Assembly: GCA_030035585.1 (NCBI GenBank)
Contig: CM057481.1
Location: forward strand, 6,287,128-6,351,127
Length of the DNA stretch: 64,000 nucleotides
Direction: 5' to 3'
DNA from: Dugong dugon
Taxonomy: Eukaryota > Chordata > Mammalia > Sirenia > Dugongidae
The notes below the pieces were generated by a model. That model made no database searches, had not been told where the DNA came from, and was given only the letters and a program-made list of their open reading frames with translations. The stretch's first letter is position 1. The number at the start of each line of letters is the position of its first letter. The position numbers were made by a program, and so were the translations under genes. Positions 43,537-55,590 of the stretch are shown piece by piece.

Positions 43537-44839
43537 CCTCCTTTCAGAAGAGAAGCAAAGCTCTCCAGGCTGGCAGAGGGAAAAGGCCATGGTGGTCCTG
43601 CCTAGCTGAAAAGACAGAAGCAAAAGAAGGCTAGCTCTTGGCAAATTTCCTCTTGTAGCAATCTACAAGAGAGCCTCGAGGTGTCCTGATTTTATTATTC
43701 TTTTTTTTTTTTAAGTTTGCTGTGGTTATCTAAGCCCTTTCAAGCAGGCACACTGTGGGTTCTCAATGATTTTTTGTGTTGATTCTATAGCTGTGCCTAA
43801 TAGTCCTTTCAAGAAACTGAAATAACATCAAGTTGTTCAAATACTTACCTAGGACATTGGAACCTACCGTGCCCATGTGCAAAGTCATCTAAAACAGTCA
43901 GATTTTATTAATGCTACTATGCCTCTTTCTCTGGGGAATTGTGTTGCAACTTTAGTATAGAATTATATTTGGGGCCATCAAGTCAGACTTTTTTAGTGCA
44001 TGGATTTATTGCTTTGTTTCCACTTCTGTATTTATTTATTCCTTAGTATTAAGCCCTAATATAATTAATTAATAGAAAAAATGTCGGCAATTGAAGCACT
44101 GTATAAATATTTAAATGAGTCACAAGATATTTGGTAAGTCAGGTGAGCACATCTAGAATCTTATTGCATAAGTTGTGCTTGGCAATAGTTAGACATTTCC
44201 TACCGTCCTCACCATGCAAACGCTCAGTAACGATTTAATTCAAACAAATTACTAGGGGAGTGGAAGTGAGTATAGTTTTGACACAGGTAAAATGAAACTC
44301 ATATGCATAAATACAATAAAAAACAACAATGCATTTTATTTACTTGTATGGTGTCTAGCTACAGCTGCATTCTAGCTGCTCTGTAATAAAATTAAAACAA
44401 CCGATTAAATACCGATTAGCTGGCTAGAGACAGATCAGAGTATGGCAACAATTAAAATCAGTGTAGAACAATATATTCAATCAGCCTACTTTTCTTTCTG
44501 CAAACAAAGTCTTGTTGGAATAAAGTTCTTTATTTTATACGTGTGCTTTGGATGTACAGCGTGTTGTTATAGGGAGAACTCTGGGCTTAAGATAAAGAAG
44601 ATTAGAAGCTTTACTCTGCTTAAGCACCTCAGAAAAGAGACCTTTTAACCACTGTCAGGGGGTGGGGGGTGGGAGAGGGGCAACATGAAGAAGAGTGCAC
44701 AGGTATACATGAACAGGTGGGCCATGGAATTGGGTCAGGGTGATGCCTACCTGAGCTGAGTGGAAGGAATTGTGAAAAAGGCTTTTCCACCAGAAGCAAA
44801 GGAAGTTGAACTGGACGCAGAAACGAATAGGGGACTGTA
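43537..44839. other. Single-copy AT-rich segment, possible conserved block
   Basis: No transposon is recognisable from 43,690 to 44,840. The stretch 44,330-44,460 has ATTA cores and CAGCTG-like E-boxes, which is only suggestive. Open frames are short. Confidence 0.4.
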
Positions 44840-45668
44840 TTAGTGTCCTAATAATATCAGGATCGGAGGAAGACTCATTAACTACCTGCGTTATGCAGAT
44901 GACACAACCTTGCTTACTGAAAGTGAAGAGGACTTGAAGCACTTACTGATGAAGATCAAAGACCACAGCCTCCAGTATGGATTACACCTGGGCATAAAGA
45001 AAACAAAAATCCTCACAACTGGACCAATAAACAACATTATGTTAAATGGAGAAAAGATTGAAGTTGTTAAGGATTTTGTTTTACTTGGATCTACAATCAA
45101 TACCCATGGAAGCAGCAGTCAAATCAAACAATGCATTGCATTGGGCAAATCCGCTGCAAAAGACCTCCTTGAAGTCTTAAAAAGCAAAGATGTCACCTTG
45201 AAGACTAAGGTGCACCTGACCCAAGCCATGGTGTTTTCAATCGCCTCATATGCCTGAGAAAGCTGGACAATGAATAAGGAAGACTGAAGAAGAATTGATG
45301 CCTTTGAATTATGGCGTTGGCAAAGAATACTGAATATACTATGGACTGCCAAAAGAATGAACAAATCTGTCTTAGAAGAAGAACAACCAGAACGGTCCTT
45401 GGAAGGAAGGATGGCGAGACTACGTATCACATAATCTGGACATGCTATAAGGAGGGATCAGTCCCTGAAGGACACCATGCTTGGTAAAGTAGAGGGTCAG
45501 CGAAAAGAGGAAGACGCTGAAGGAGATGGACTGACACAGTGGCTGCAACAATGGGTTCAAGTACAGCAGTGATTGTGAGGATGGTGCATGACCAGGCCAT
45601 GTTTCATTCTATTGTACATAGGATCACTATGAGTTGGAACCAACTTGAAGGCGCCTATCAACAACATC
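44840..45668 (+). mobile_element. RTE (BovB-clade) LINE, RT domain to 3' end
   Basis: It carries the C-terminal part of an RTE polyprotein followed by the RTE 3' end, which closes gagttggaaccaacttgaagg then gcgcctatcaacaacatcag. The 5' part, with the endonuclease, is absent. Together with the copy at 22,903 it shows this RTE family in the genome. BovB-type RTEs in mammals outside ruminants are known from afrotherians. Confidence 0.9.
44862..45257 (+). pseudogene. RTE reverse-transcriptase fragment with YADD motif
   Basis: The frame includes the catalytic YADD (44,892-44,903) followed by TTLLTESEEDLKHLLMKI, then LHLGIKKTKILTTGP, VVKDFVLLGSTI and VTLKTKVHLTQAMVF. This matches the RT palm and thumb layout of RTE/BovB proteins. 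A TGA at 45,255-45,257 follows SYA, where relatives continue with a CESW-type motif; downstream codons (RIDAFELW-like at 45,290-45,310) remain readable in pieces. It is a single palm-and-thumb fragment without an endonuclease domain. Confidence 0.88.
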
Positions 45669-45674
45669 AGCATC

Positions 45675-46082
45675 CTAGGCCTGCCATAACAATGTACTGC
45701 AACGAGGGTGGTTTAAAACAACAGGAATGCATTCTCTTGCAGTTTTGGAGGCCAGAAGGCCGAAAACAAGGTGCCATGCTCTAACCAAAGGCTCTAGAGG
45801 AAGATTCTTCCTTGACTCTCACAGCTTCTCGTAGCTCCAGAAGTTCCTTGGCTTGTAGATGTATCTTCACATAGCCATTCTCCATCTGTCTGTCACTCTG
45901 TGTCTCTTCTCTTTTAGAAGGACACCACACATATTGGCAGGACCCACCTTGCTCCAGTATGCCCTCATGTTAACTGATAACATCTTATAAGACCTCATTT
46001 CCAAACTAGGTCAAGTTCACAGGTAGTGGGGGCCAGGATTTCAACGTATCTTTTTGGGAGAGACAATTCAATGAATAGCAGA
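45675..46082 (-). mobile_element. MLT1-type MaLR LTR, antisense
   Basis: Antisense order typical of MLT1: aggcctgccataacaatgta, gcagttttggaggccagaag, cttggcttgtagatgtatct, aagacctcatttccaaacta and ggagagacaattcaatgaat. It is old and diverged, with no clear duplication. Confidence 0.8.
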
Positions 46083-46199
46083 AGCCACAGGCAGTACCAG
46101 CATAAAACAAGTGCAGGCGTATTTTTTTGGATTACAAATGATGAATATACTGTGCTTCACAGAAACAGGAAAGGCTAGAGTTAACACACCTACCAGGTG

Positions 46200-48005
46200 G
46201 AATTCTATATTTTTTTTATTTTAAAAAAATTTTCAGCAATTTCTACACGCAAAATTCAGTGACATTGATTATATTCTTCAAGTTGTGCAACCATTCTCAT
46301 TATCCTTTTCAAAATTATTCTACCACCATTAACGTAAACTCAATGCCCGCTAAGCAAAAACTCCCCTCTTCCCTCTCCCTCTCACCCACGGTAACCACTA
46401 ATAATTTTTGGTTTCTATATATTTGTTTATTTCATATAAGTGAAGTCATACAGAATTTCTCCTTTTGTGACTTATTTCGCTCATCATGATTTTAAGGTTC
46501 ATCCATGTTGTGGCATGCATAAAGATTTCATTTCTCTTTGTGGATGAGTAGTAATCCATTATAGGTATCTGCCACATTTTGTTTATCCATTCTTCTGTTG
46601 ATGGATGTTTCGATTGTTTCCACCATTTAGCTATTATGAAAAATGCTGCAATGAACATTAGTGTGCAGGTTTCTGTTTGCTTCCTGCTTTCACTTCTTCT
46701 GGGTATATGCCTAGGATTGGGATGACTGAGTCATATGGTAATTCTGTGTTCAACTTTTTGAGGAGCTGCCAAACTGTTTTCCACAGTAGCTGTACCACTT
46801 TAAATTCCCACCAGCAATGAATGAGGTTTCCAGTTTCTCAACAACCTGGCCAGTACCTGTTGTTTTCCGTTTTTTTGATCATTGGTATTCTAATGGGGGT
46901 GAGGTGGTATCTCACTGTGACAATAGCTAATGGGAGTCCTGATAGCACATTGGTTAAGAACTACAGCTACTAACCAGAAGGTTGGCAGTTTGAATCCACC
47001 AGCCACTCCTTGGAAACCCTATGGGGGCACTTCTAGTCTGCCCTATAGTGTTGCTATGAGTCAGAATCGACTCAACAGCCACAAGTTTGGTTTTTGGGGT
47101 TTAATGGTTAACGACGTTCAGCATCTTTTCCTGTGCTTGTTGGCCACTTGAATATTTTCTTTGGCGAACTGTCTGTTCAAGTCCTTTGCCCATTTTTTAA
47201 TTGGGTTGTTTGTCTTTTTGTTATTAAGTTGTAGAAGTTTTTAAAATATATTTTGGATATTAGACCCTTATCAGATATATGGTTCACAAAATTTTTTCCC
47301 AAACTGTAGGTCGTCATTTCACTTTTTAAATAAAGTCCTTTGATGAACAAAAGTATTTAATTTTTATGAGGTCCAATGATCTATTTTGTCTTTTACTTCT
47401 CATGCTTTTGTTGTCATATCTGATAATCCATCATTAAAAACTAGATCCTGCGGCCATGCCTCTATATTTTCTTCTAAAATTTTATAGTTTTAGTTTTCAC
47501 ATTTAAGTCCTTGATCCATTTTGAATTGTTTTTTGTGTATGGTGTGAGGCGAGGATCCTGATTCATTCTTCTACATGTGGAAATCCAGTTTTCCCAGCAC
47601 CGTTTATTGAAGAGACTCTTTTTCTCCTTGAATGGACTTAGCAAAGAAGACTGTTGGAATTTTGATGGAGATTGCGTTGAATTTATAGATTGCTTTGGAT
47701 AGTATTGGCATCTTAACTATATTATGCCTTCTAATCCATGAATATTTAGGTCTTCTTTCATTTCATTTAGTAATGTTTTATAGTTTTTTGTGTACAAGTC
47801 TTTCACCTTCCTGGTTAAATTTATCCCTAGGTACTTTATTCTTTAAATGCGATTATAAATGATAATGCTTCCTTAATTTCCTTTTTCACTTGGTCATGTC
47901 TTATGTACAGAAACCCAACTGATTTTTCCATGTTGATTGTGTAACCCTTTCACTTTGCTGAATTCATTTATTAGTTCTAATAGCTTTCTTGTGGATTCTT
48001 TGGGA
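46200..48005 (-). mobile_element. Old L1 (copy D), 3'UTR to RT region
   Basis: Antisense L1: the 3'UTR at 46,200-46,480, the ORF2 C terminus at 46,480-47,200, then further ORF2 with many gaps and stops to about 48,005. An internal deletion is suggested near 47,640, where aatggacttagcaaagaag jumps ahead. It is interrupted by an AfroSINE at 46,934. Confidence 0.88.
46934..47100 (+). mobile_element. AfroSINE (short form) in L1 copy D
   Basis: Head gggagtcctgatagcacatt, B box cagtttgaatcc, short-form junction ccttggaaaccctatgggg and tail gagtcagaatcgactcaacagc. L1 sequence resumes directly after it. Confidence 0.94.
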
Positions 48006-48158
48006 AAGGCTATATTCTTTACGGAAGCTTGGAAACAACAACATCTAGTCATGCATCAGTTCCCAAAGTGACGTGGTAGTCATCTGGGTGTAATTTATAT
48101 AGATTTTGCCATGTATGTGTATGGCCTTTATATGGCATTGACATATTTAACATTTCTT

Positions 48159-51100
48159 TGAATCAACTCACTTTTATTTATTTTTTTTATTTTACTGTAC
48201 TTCAGGTGGAGGCCCACAGAACAAATAGTTTCTCATGAAACAGTAGCACACATGTTGTTTTATGACATTGGTTAACAACCCCACCACATATTAACCCTCT
48301 AAATTCTCAACCTCTAATTTTTTTTTTTGGTGAAAATACACATAGCCAAAGATACACCATTTCAAAAATTTCTACATACACAGTTCAGTGACATTGACTA
48401 CACTCTTCCAGTTGTGCTGTTATTCTCACTTAAGATGAAGGCTTACAGAACAAAATAGTTTCTCATTTAACAGTTACTACAAATGTTGCCCTATGACAAT
48501 GGTTAACAATCTCACAACACATCAACAATATCCTTACTCAACCTTGGGTTCCCTATCACCAGCTTCGTTGTCCCCTTCTGCCTTCTGGCCCTTGTCACTG
48601 GACTCCTGTACCTCATTAGTCTCATTTGGTTTCACGGGGCTGTCCACTCCCAGGCTGAACAGTGAACCTCGGAGGTAACTTCACCACTGAGCTAAAAGGG
48701 TGTCTGGGGGCCATACTCTCGAGGTTTCTCCAGTCTCCTTTAGGCCAGTAAATCAGGTCTTTTTTTGTGTGTGTGAGTTAGAATTATGTTCTACATCCTT
48801 CTCCAGCTCTGCCCAGAACCCTCTGTTGTGATCCTGGTCAGAGCAGTCAGTGGTGGTGGCCGGGCACCATCTAGCTGTACTGGACTCAGTCCGGTAGAGG
48901 CCTTGGTAGCTGTGGACAATTAGTCCTTCAGACTAATCTTTGGCTTGTATCCTGTTCTCTTCATTCTCCCTTGCTCCCGGAGGGACGGGACCAGTGGAGT
49001 ATCTTAGATGGCCGCTCACAGGCTTTTAAGACCCCAGACACTACTCACCAAGGTAGAATGTAGAGCACTGTCTTTATAAGCTGTGTCATGCCAATTGAGC
49101 TAGATGTTCCCCGAGACCATGGTCCCCAGAGCCCTCCGCCCAGCAATTCAGTCCCTCAGGGAGTTTGGATGTGTCTATGGGGCTTTCATGACCTTTCCTT
49201 GTACAGGTTGTGCTAGTTTCCCCTGTATTGTGTACTGTCTCACCCTTCACCCAAGATACCACTTATCTATTGCCTATTTAGTATTTCCCCCCCACCCCTC
49301 CCATCCCTGGTAACCAACAAAGATTGTTACATTTTGTGTGTGATCTTTTTCATTGGTTTTTACAATAGAGGTCTCATACAATATTTCTCCTTTTGTGACT
49401 ACTTATTTCACTCAGCATAATGTCCTCCAGTTTCATCCATGTTATGAGATGGTTCACAGATTCGTTGTTGTTCTTTCTCGTTGCATAGTAAGTACTCCAC
49501 TGTGTGTATGTACCATAGTTTGTTTATCCATTCATCTGTTGATGGGCATCTAGGTTGTTTCCATCATTTTGCTATTGTGAACAATGCTGCCATGAACATA
49601 GGTGTGCATGTGTCTATTCGGGTGACGACTCTAATTTCTCTAGGATATATTCCTAGGAGTGGGATTGCTGGATCGAATGGTATGTCTATTTCTAGCTTTC
49701 TGAGGAAGCGCCATATCATTTTCCAAAATGGTTGTATCATTTTGCATTCCCACCAGCAGCGCATAAGAGTTCCCATCTCCCCGCAGCCCCTCCAACATTT
49801 GTTATTTCCAGTGTTTTTGATTCGTGCCAGTAATGCTGGGGTGAGATGGTATCTCATGGTGGTTTTAATTTGCATATCTCTAATGGCTAGTGATCACGAG
49901 CATTTCCTCATGTGTCTGTTGGCCATTTGAATGTCTTCTTTGGTGAAGTGTCTGTTCATTTCCTTTGCCCATTTTTTGATAGGATTGGTTGTCTTTTTGT
50001 TGTAGAGGTGTTGGATTTTCTTGTAGATTATGGAGATTAGACCTTTGTCTGACTTGTACTGTCCAAAAATTTTTTCCCAGTCTGTAGGTTCTCTTTTCAC
50101 TCTTTTGGTGAAGTCTTTTGAAGAGCATAGGTGTTTGATTTTTAGAAGATCCCAGTTATCTAGCTTATCTATTGGGTTTTGTACATTGATGGTTATGGTT
50201 TGTATCCTGTTAATGCCATGTATTAAGGCCTGAGGTGTTGGTCCTATTTTTTCTTCTATGAACTTTATAGTTTTAGGCTTTATATTCAGGTCTTTGATCC
50301 ATTTTGAAGTAGTTTTTGTATATGGTGTGAGGTATGGGTCCTGTTTCATTTTTCTGCAAATGGATCTCCAGTTTAGCCAGCACCATTTGTTAAAAAGACT
50401 GTCTTTTCCCCATGTGATGGACTTTGGGCCCTTGTCGAAGATCAGGTGAGCGTAGGTGGATGGATTTCCATCTGGGTTCTCAATTCTGTTCCATTGGTCA
50501 ATGTATCTGTCATTGTACCAGTACCAGGCTGTTTTGACTACTGTAGCTGTATAGTAGGTTCTCAAGTCAGGTAGTGTGAGTCCTCCAACTTTATTCTTCT
50601 TCTTCAGTAGTGCTTTACTTATTCGGGGCTTCTTCCCTTTCCATATAAAGTTAATGATTAGTTTTTCCATCTCTTTGAAGAATATTGTTGGTATTTGGAT
50701 CGGGATTGCATTGTATTTGTAAATTGCTTTGGGTAGAATTGACATTTTCACAATGTTGAGTCTGCCTATCCATGAGCATGGTATGTTTTTCCATTTATGT
50801 AGGTCCCTTTGGGTTTCATGCAGCAGTGTTCTGTAGTTTTCTTTGTATAGGTCTTTTACATCCCTGGTCAGATTTATTCCTAAGTATTTTATCTTTTTAG
50901 GGGCTATTGAAAATGGTATTGTTTTCCTGATTTCCTTTTCATTGTTCTCCTTACCGGTGTATAGGATCCAACTGATTTTTGAATGTTTAGCTTGTATCCT
51001 GCTACTCTGCTGAATCTTTCTATTAGTTCCAGTAGATTTCTCGTGGAGTCTTTAGGGTTTTCTATGTATAGTATCATATCATCTGCAAATAGGGACAGTT

Positions 51101-51465
51101 TAACTTCTTCATTACCAATTTGGATGCCCTTTATTTCTTTTTCTTGCCTTATTGCTCTAGCTAGAACTTCCAGCACCATATTAAATAAGAGTGGTGATAA
51201 AGGGCATCCTTGTCTTGTTCCTGTTTTCAAGGGGAATGTTTTCAGCCTCTCTCCATTAAGGATGATGTTGGCCGTTGGTTTTGCATAGATGCCCTTTATT
51301 ATGTTGAGAAATTTCCCTTCTATATCTATTTGATTGAGAGTTTTTATGAGGAATGGGTGTTGGACTTTGTCAAATGACTTTTCTGCATCAATTGAGATGA
51401 TCATGTGATTCTTTTCTTTCCTTTTATTTATGTGGTGGATTACGTTGTGAATCAACTCACTTTTA
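48159..51465 (-). mobile_element. 5'-truncated L1 (copy E) with perfect 18-bp duplication
   Basis: The L1 body (48,177-51,447) is flanked by tgaatcaactcactttta at 48,159-48,176 and 51,448-51,465. The uninterrupted site would read TTTT/AA at the right edge, the canonical L1 endonuclease target. It begins (on the plus strand) with an impure T-rich tail, then about 1.1 kb of 3'UTR, then ORF2 codons up to the RT domain, and is truncated there. Sequence similarity to copy A in the overlapping RT region is high, so this is a relatively recent insertion. Confidence 0.97.
49564..51447 (-). pseudogene. ORF2: L1 ORF2 fragment (RT palm to C terminus)
   Basis: From the truncation at 51,447 the RT frame includes [29 protein letters not shown] and [16 protein letters not shown]. 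It continues to about 50,966, where loss of one base shifts the frame. A second frame runs 50,751-49,894 for 285 codons ([14 protein letters not shown] to MRKCS). TGA at 49,894-49,896 is followed in frame by [13 protein letters not shown] and the zinc-knuckle-like cysteine region ([19 protein letters not shown]), ending at TGA 49,564-49,566. The endonuclease domain is absent. Three lesions are visible in nearly 1.9 kb. Confidence 0.92.
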
Positions 51466-52089
51466 AACATAAATGTATTTTTTAAGGAAGTTTTTTGCCA
51501 GGAAGCCAAAGGAAACCTAAGTCGCCCTTTGTTATTAGCTGGGTCTTTGGACTTTTGCACCTACGTTGAATCCCAGTGAGCTGAACCAAACCTTTGTTGA
51601 ACCCGTTTGCCTGAGTTAACATAACTTCAATGGCTTATATCCAGAACAGTCTGTTTTCTTCAGTCCTAATTGAGTGTCACATCCCACCAGGGCAGTGTGA
51701 GGGAAGGTCAGTCTAGAACACACATGGCATGAGAGGAAATAGAGTCAGAGAGCAAGAGTGTGTTGCCCCAGGTTGATGCTGGCCCAGGCTATTTGCCTCA
51801 GGCCTGCTCAGGCCAGAGCAGTAGCCTGTGGGCTGGTGGCCATAGGAAATAAAAAACACTAAGAAAGAGAGGGAGGGAGGGAGGAAGCAAGAGAGAGAAG
51901 GAGAGAGACAACCAGAGAGATGGATTGAGAGAGTTTACCCTCTGCATGAACAGATAAGAGACAGGGTGGGCCTTGCACTGTGATCCTTAGCACTTCTGAA
52001 ATCTCTATCCCTAGAAAACAGGGCCCTCCAATAGAAGAAGCTCCCACCCCCGAATGAGGGAATTACTTTGCACTTAATCCTTACTTAGG
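51466..52089. other. Single-copy DNA with a GA-rich run
   Basis: A purine run lies at 51,862-51,915. The rest has no feature I can name. Confidence 0.45.
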
Positions 52090-52396
52090 GGCAGTGGTGG
52101 TTCAGTTGTAGAATTCTTGCCCTCCATGTGGGAGACCCAGATTCCATTCCAGGCCAGTGCATGTCAAGTACAGCCATCCATCCTCCCCCATCTGTCTGCG
52201 GAGGCTTGGGTGTTGTTGTAATGCTGAGCAGGTTTCAGGGGAGCTTCCAGACTAAAACAGACAGGAAGAAAGGTCTGGCAATCTACTTCTGAAAAATTTT
52301 AGCCAGTGAAAACGTTATGAATCTCAGTGGTCTGATCCCTTTGTGCGTGGCATTGCCATGAGTCGGGGACTGACTCAGTGACAACTAACAACAACA
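52090..52396 (+). mobile_element. SINE with tRNA-Gly-derived head, 14-bp duplication
   Basis: It is the same family as 34,302. The head gcagtggtggttcagttgta with gtgggagaccc and ggccagtgcat aligns with tRNA-Gly. The body has ggtttcaggggagcttccag, and the tail gagtcggggactgactcagtg is followed by acaactaacaacaacaa. The flanks aatccttacttagg (52,076-52,089) and aatcctcacttagg (52,397-52,410) differ at one base. Confidence 0.92.
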
Positions 52397-52560
52397 AATC
52401 CTCACTTAGGAGAAGGTGAAGGGGAAGCCTTCAGTTGAGGTAAATGGGCCACTTAAACATTGGACAAGAAGTGCAAAAGCAGTTGTACATTGTTCTCTGT
52501 CCATCTTTTCTATTCCCCTGTGATTTTCAGAAATTTAGGTTCGTAGTCTACTGCTCAAGA

Positions 52561-52565
<5 letters not shown>

Positions 52566-52604
<39 letters not shown>

Positions 52605-52632
52605 ATATACATATATAAGATATATATATATA
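52566..52632. repeat. (GT)n then (TA)n microsatellite
   Basis: About 17 GT units are followed by an irregular TA-rich stretch, immediately before an AfroSINE. Confidence 0.95.
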
Positions 52633-52795
52633 AGCCCTGATGGCAAGGTGGTTAGGAGCTCAGCTGCTAACCAGAAGGTTGGCGGCTCAAATCCACCAGC
52701 TGCTCCTTGGAAACCCTATGCAGGGTTCTACTCCATCCCATAGAGTTGCAGTGAGTTGGAACTGACTCGACGGCACCTAACAACAACAACAAATG
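52633..52795 (+). mobile_element. AfroSINE (short form) with RTE-like AAC tail
   Basis: Head aagccctgatggcaaggtgg, B box cggctcaaatcc, short-form junction ccttggaaaccctatgcag and tail gagttggaactgactcgacgg ending cacctaacaacaacaacaa. The final segment is the RTE 3' end. Confidence 0.94.
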
Positions 52796-54382
52796 CTTTT
52801 CTAAGCTATTGAAATGAGACTAGAATCATAAGTTGGTTGTTAGACTGGATGTTAGAATAAGAAAGGGAAAAATTGAAAGGTAGAATAGTGACTTTGGATT
52901 GTTTGCAAATGTTGAAGATATGACATTTATCAGATGCGTGGTTTGAGAAATTGCTATCCTAGCGACATTTACTCAGTGCCCAATGAACGTTTAACACCTC
53001 CACTTCCTCAGTTAAAAATAATCCATCTCCAGCACCCTGATGAGTTGCTCTGAAAATAACCACTAATTATCTCAACTTCAGTAGAAAAGATAATATACTT
53101 TTAATCGGAGGCCAACTAGAGAAGAATAAAGACAGCCAGAGTAGACAGAAAACCCTTCTGCATCCTAAGAAAAGCATTTCACCATTCACCAACCCTTGCA
53201 GATAATACCCATGAAGTTCCAAAGAGACTCCCTGAGGAAATGACTTCTTATTTCCCTGGGACCATGAAAACGGTGAAGATACCTATCTGCAATCTAGGTC
53301 TCCTGTTTCCATGGTCTGGGAATATACATCATGTTAGAACATAAGAAATGGGTGGTTTCCAACCTGAAGAATGGAAGTCTTGGCTTTTACGGTGTGGCTG
53401 TTGGTAATTATTTACTCTTCTTAGATACTAAAGTAGCTGTCAGATAGAAGAGGGAGCAAAATTTGTTCCATCTAGTTCCTGAGATCAGACCCTAGTAAGG
53501 GGCTAAGATAGTTTTTTTTTTTTCTTTAAGAATTTGTTGTAAGGCTCTCAGGGAATTAACAGAATCAAGGTGAAGGCAGAGGATCAGAGCTGGAAACAGG
53601 AAAAGAATCAAGGTGGAGTCTACTTGTCCATTGATGTGCCACTGCAGTTATGAATGAATGAATGACTGAGTGACTTTACTTAGGATTCTCTTTACTGGAA
53701 GAGAAGGTCCAGTTGGCTGATTTTAGGTCACATGCCTATCCTTTGGTCATAGAGGATGGGGGAATGAGAGAATCCAGCAGAGGCGTCCAGGGATCCTGCA
53801 GATTCCGTAAGGGAAGGGCACGGCACCCAATTTACCATTCTGCTGACTGCTTACAGTAGGAGAAAATTGCCCCCAGAGGGAATTCAGGCTGCCACTACAA
53901 AGGTGAAATAGGGAATGAGAGGCCCCAAATTAATAACTGATGTTAACTACAGAAGCTGGCTGGACATCTGCACATTTAAAGGAGGCTTCTTCTCTGAGCA
54001 GGAAGTTGTGCAGAAAAACTTTCTTGGTCCCTTATGGTGCCAGTACACACCTGTGGACAAGAAGAATATCACCCCTAAGTGACTAGGGCTTGGCCCTCCT
54101 TAAAGGTAGACTTGTATAATGACATCCTCTATTTTGTAGAATGGTATGTAGCATCGGCTCACCTGTAATGGAATGATCAAATACTATACCATGTAAAATA
54201 TTAACACGCTCCACGTCTGGGTATTCCTTATCACTTTTGCTCTCACCTTCTGTGATAATTTCTAAATCCTATTTCAGGTAACATCCTTAAATGCCATGGG
54301 CAAAAACAGACTATGTTCCCTTGGTCTGTTCCCAAAGCATCCTGTGCATACCTTTGGCACAGCATAGATTAAAATAGTATAT
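52796..54382. other. Single-copy DNA
   Basis: No gene or named repeat is seen. A poly-T run lies at 53,513-53,523. Confidence 0.45.
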
Positions 54383-54700
54383 AGGTTGGCCCTCAGTATC
54401 CGCAGGTTCCACGTCCGCAGATTCATCCAACTGTGGATCGAAAATATTTGAGGAAAAAAAAAAAGACTTTTTTCCCTTATCATTATTCCTTAAACAATAC
54501 AGTATGACAACTATTTACATAGCATTTACATAGTTTTAGGTATTATAAGTAATCTGGAGATGACATAAAGTATATGGGAGGATGTTTGTAGGCTGTACGC
54601 AAATACTGTGCCATTTTATACAAGGGACTTGAGCATCTTCAGATTTTGGTATCCACAGGGGTTCTGGAACCAATCCCCTGTGGATACCGAGGGAAAACTG
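54383..54700. mobile_element. Tigger/MER2-type non-autonomous DNA transposon
   Basis: Left terminus aggttggccctcagtatccg and right terminus tggataccgagggaaaactg are complementary. The interior has tattataagtaatctggaga and acaagggacttgagcatct. It is shorter than the copy at 25,044 because of an internal deletion. Confidence 0.86.
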
Positions 54701-55429
54701 GTATTATAGTAATTGTTTCTACTACTGTACTGAAAGCTCTTGATACAGGGACCGTATCTTTTACTGCTGTAGTTCAAACTCACAGTGCAGGGACAAGGCA
54801 ATACACAAATGAGAGAATTAACAAATGAAGGAAAGCATGGAATGAATGAATTAAAAGATGAAAGGACAGTGAACAGAGGCCTCATAGGAATGGGTTCTCT
54901 ACTGGTGCCTGCTCTTACTGCCTTCTGAAAAATGGCCTAATCCATACACTTCTTGGTCCTAAGCAACCTGAATATTTGATCTCCTGGTATTTGTCAGGTG
55001 GAACCTTTCTCTGGGAAGCTGAAAGCATTTTACTCTATTGATTTGTTCTCACCAGAGCTGAGGCGTGAGTGGTAAGTAGGCATTCGTTTCTATTATGACT
55101 GTCAACAGTATGATTTTGAATCACTTTTATCACTGTGGTTTCAAGGGATCACACCTTTAATTTACAAAGCCAGCTTCCTAGAACTGAATCAAACCAAACC
55201 ATATTAAGCTGTAGCCTGAGCTTTCAATTCATGGGCATTACTGGGGGCAATTATATTCCTTTCTTGTTTACTGTGTGTGTGTATATAGAAAATTTTGGCA
55301 AGAACAAAGGTACACATACAAGCATAGAAATCCTAAAAAAATGAGAAGAGGGAAAAAGAACTAGAATGTTTTAGAAAGGAATGAAAATCACAAGGAAATA
55401 GAAGAGGGTCTAAGGAGTCAGAAAGCTCT
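54701..55429. other. Single-copy DNA
   Basis: No gene or named repeat is seen. Confidence 0.45.
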
Positions 55430-55590
55430 TGTTTCAATTTGAAACAATTTTAAAACTTTCAAATCGACCTTGGTCAGGTTACTTAACCTCTCCAGGCTGC
55501 TCCTTCCTGTGAATTGTGAAATCTGCAAAACAGAGAAGATCATAGTAGAATATAATCCACGGTTGTTGTGAGGATTAAATGACCTTGTTG
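55430..55590 (+). repeat. MIR fragment
   Basis: Sense MIR core: gaccttggtcaggttactta, acctctccaggctgctcctt, ttgttgtgaggattaaatga. Confidence 0.75.
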
